Shown here: piece by piece, positions 62,050-64,000 of the stretch
Layout: each line of letters opens with the position of its first letter
Position numbering within the stretch: the first letter of the stretch is position 1
Assembly (NCBI GenBank): GCA_023362775.1
Contig: JALMGJ010000014.1
Span: forward strand, 124,001-188,000
DNA from: Charina bottae
Lineage: Eukaryota > Chordata > Lepidosauria > Squamata > Charinaidae
Reading direction: 5' to 3'
DNA length: 64,000 nucleotides
Made by a program: the position numbers and the translations under genes
Notes under the pieces: generated by a model
What the model saw: only the letters and a program-made list of their open reading frames with translations
What the model was told of the DNA's origin: nothing
Databases searched by the model: none

Positions 62050-62360
62050 GTTTTGAACCAACCACCTTTTTTAAAATAAGAACTTTATTAAATTTTCAAA
62101 GAAAATTTAAAATACAAAATACAGAAAAGTTAGAAAGAAAAAAGATAAAGAAAAACATTAAAAAGACATTAAAAAATAGCCAGAAAATTAAGAAGAAGGT
62201 GACTTCTGACCTTCTCCAACACAGATATAAGTACTTAATCTCTTACTCTTAATTAAACCTTAATCAACATAATTTCTATAAAGACAAACCAATTAATCGT
62301 CAAAAGCCAAAATCAATCCTTCATTTTTTTCAGTTACAAGCAAATAGTCCAAAAGTGGTG
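62050..62360 (-). mobile_element. L1-type LINE 3' UTR (antisense)
   Basis: 'aagaactttattaaattttcaaagaaaatttaaaat', then A-rich sequence and 'gaaggtgacttctgaccttctccaac' are like the antisense 3' end of reptile L1 LINEs. No ORF2 sequence. Confidence 0.45.
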
Positions 62361-62999
62361 AGCCAACAACCTTTTTTATACTATGTGAAGATCTTATATG
62401 CTATTTTAGCAGGATGGGCATTTTAATTTCTTTTCGTTTCTTTTTCTACTAGCCCTATCCTGCAGTGTGCATGGTTTTTAAAAATCACCTTTCCGGACTG
62501 AGTTGATGTTAGTGCTTCTCTGTTCTCGAATTAAAGTCTGTCTGAAGACTAACACATTTGTCATGACTCCTGATTGACTGGACTGTTGTTCAGAAAAGCA
62601 AACAGAACAGTTCGTGTGGCTGCTACCCTACCCCTTTCTCAGAAGCTGCGAAGCTGTAGAATTGCAAATAACAAAATGTACTTTTTTTCAGTTATGTCTT
62701 ATAATTATGTGAAGGCGTTGAGTGTCATAGCGTCAACCTTTGGGAAACGGTTTTGTTTAATGACGAGGGCTTAATTATTGCTTGAACTCATCAAAAGCTA
62801 ACTAGATAAAGACAGCATCAAACCTGGGTTGCAACATTTGTGGGCCATTATGTAGGCTTCTCGAACTCCTGGGAAGGAGATGTGCTGGCAGCTTTTTATG
62901 AACGGAAAGAAAACTTTTAAAAAGACTGCTCAATACCTCTTCCTTTCTGACAAGACATACGAGGAATGGTTGGAGCATTTATTCATCTCCCATAAATAC
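62361..62999. other. Unique non-coding sequence
   Basis: No gene or repeat recognised. Confidence 0.45.
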
Positions 63000-63000
63000 T

Positions 63001-63733
63001 GTATGTGTGCATAAAAAGGTAAAGGTTCCCCCCGCACATTTGTGCAGTCATGTCCGATTCTAGGGGCTGGTGCTCATCTCCGTTTGTTAGCCGAAGAGCC
63101 AGCGTTGTCCGAAGATGCTTCCACGGTCATGTGGCCGGCATGACACGCACAGAACGCTGTTACTTTCCCACCAAAGTGGTACCTATTTATCTACTTGCAT
63201 TTGCATGCTTTCGAATTGCTAGGTTGGCAAGAACTGGGGCAAGTGCGGGAGCTCACTCTGTCACGCGGGGCTAGGGACTCGAACCTCCGAACTTGCGATC
63301 TTCCGATCAACAAGCCTGGTGTCTTACCCGCTGAGCCACCACGCCCCTTAATAACCAGGTTAAACACAGCTAAAATGGGCTTTTACTTCTTAATCTACCC
63401 CCTCCCCATTTTTAATTCTAACTGTAGGTCACTTGGAGTTTACTTTTTAAAGGAAGGTTTGGGGGGATGCAAAGCACCTGGATGAGAAAAATCTGGAAGG
63501 AGAGAGTTGTACATGATGCGTGGAACACTGTTACCTACCCACCGAAGTGGTACCTATTCATCTACTTGCATTTGCATGCTTTCAAATTGCTAGGTTGGCA
63601 AGAGCTGGAGCTAGTGCGGGAGCTCACTCCGTCTCGCAGGGCTAGGGATTCGAACCTCTGAACTTGCAACCTTCCGATCGACAAGCCTGGCGTCTTACCT
63701 GCTGAGCCACCACGCCTCTTGTATGTGTGCATA
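63001..63733 (-). mobile_element. Two tRNA-SINE copies plus spacer inside one 13-bp TSD
   Basis: The duplication GTATGTGTGCATA lies at 63001-63013 and 63721-63733. Between them, on the minus strand in transcript order, are: a SINE head and body at 63720-63512 (head GGCGTGGTGGCTCAGC, no 3' end), a 162-bp non-SINE spacer (63511-63350), and a full-length SINE of the same family (63349-63014) ending in its 'ggggggaacctttacc' tail. Both match the copy at 33694. A single retroposition of a read-through transcript would explain the one TSD. Confidence 0.8.
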
Positions 63734-64000
63734 CAGCAATGTAAAGTTGCAAAGAAGCATCACAGATTTAACAGAATTTCTTGCTCCCTCCCCTTACTTC
63801 ATGATGGCTCTGAAAGAGAGACGGTTATTATGCCCATTTTATTATCCAGGAACAGAGGCTGAAAGGCTGAAACAACATGGCAGAGTCTCCTCTTCTTTGG
63901 GATTTCACGCAAGCCGGCTGATAAAGATGTTAAGAAAGCCAACCTTGGGATTGCCTGTATCTTAATTCCTAATCAGCAACTAATTTTACGGGAAAGCTGC
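63734..64000. other. Unique non-coding sequence to window end
   Basis: Nothing recognised. Confidence 0.45.

Overview
The window looks like non-coding nuclear DNA from a squamate reptile (lizard or snake). The evidence is the repeat set: RTE-BovB LINE fragments, several CR1/L2-type LINE 3' ends that run straight into microsatellites, Sauria-type tRNA SINEs, 5S-rRNA-related SINE fragments, a second tRNA-headed SINE family, hAT-type and Tigger-type MITEs, and very long di-, tetra- and pentanucleotide arrays. A snake is plausible because of the long microsatellites, including a TATC/CATC (GATA-type) array, but I cannot prove this from the window alone. There is no bacterial, viral or organellar gene organisation.

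I find no convincing host protein-coding exon. All long open frames are explained by low-complexity arrays, transposon remnants or GC-rich DNA without stops. The best evidence for a host gene is a CpG-rich island at about 28.1-28.7 kb. It holds a C-rich minisatellite with G-quadruplex potential on the minus strand. It is followed on the plus strand by a strong splice-donor-like site at about 29.19 kb, so a 5' non-coding exon with a following intron is possible.

Layout: 0-9 kb holds an internally deleted BovB copy with target-site duplication (TSD), a Tigger-like MITE, a Sauria SINE with a perfect 102-bp internal tandem expansion, and a LINE 3' fragment ending in a zinc-finger-like motif. 10-15 kb holds two related hAT MITEs with 8-bp TSDs, long GAAA, GA and CT/CA arrays, and a 29-bp templated insertion copied from position 203. 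18-28 kb holds CR1-like fragments, a second TC/AC array, TTTA/TTTG arrays and an RTE tail. 28-29 kb is the CpG island. 31-38 kb holds 5S-type and tRNA-type SINEs and a decayed RTE. 40-43 kb holds a pentanucleotide array and two neighbouring RTE insertions with separate TSDs. 47-55 kb holds a Penelope-like fragment with a hammerhead-like core, three fold-back hAT MITEs (one almost perfectly palindromic), a longer hAT MITE and a four-block TGTC/CGTC/CATC/TATC array. 58-64 kb holds Z-DNA-prone sequence, a TIR MITE, a second Tigger MITE and a two-SINE unit bracketed by a single TSD.

No genes act together here. The interest lies in how elements inserted and rearranged: templated repair, a dimeric SINE insertion, internal LINE deletion, tandem growth inside SINEs and MITEs, and microsatellites seeded by LINE tails. 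Family names are recalled from known consensus features and were not checked by a search.
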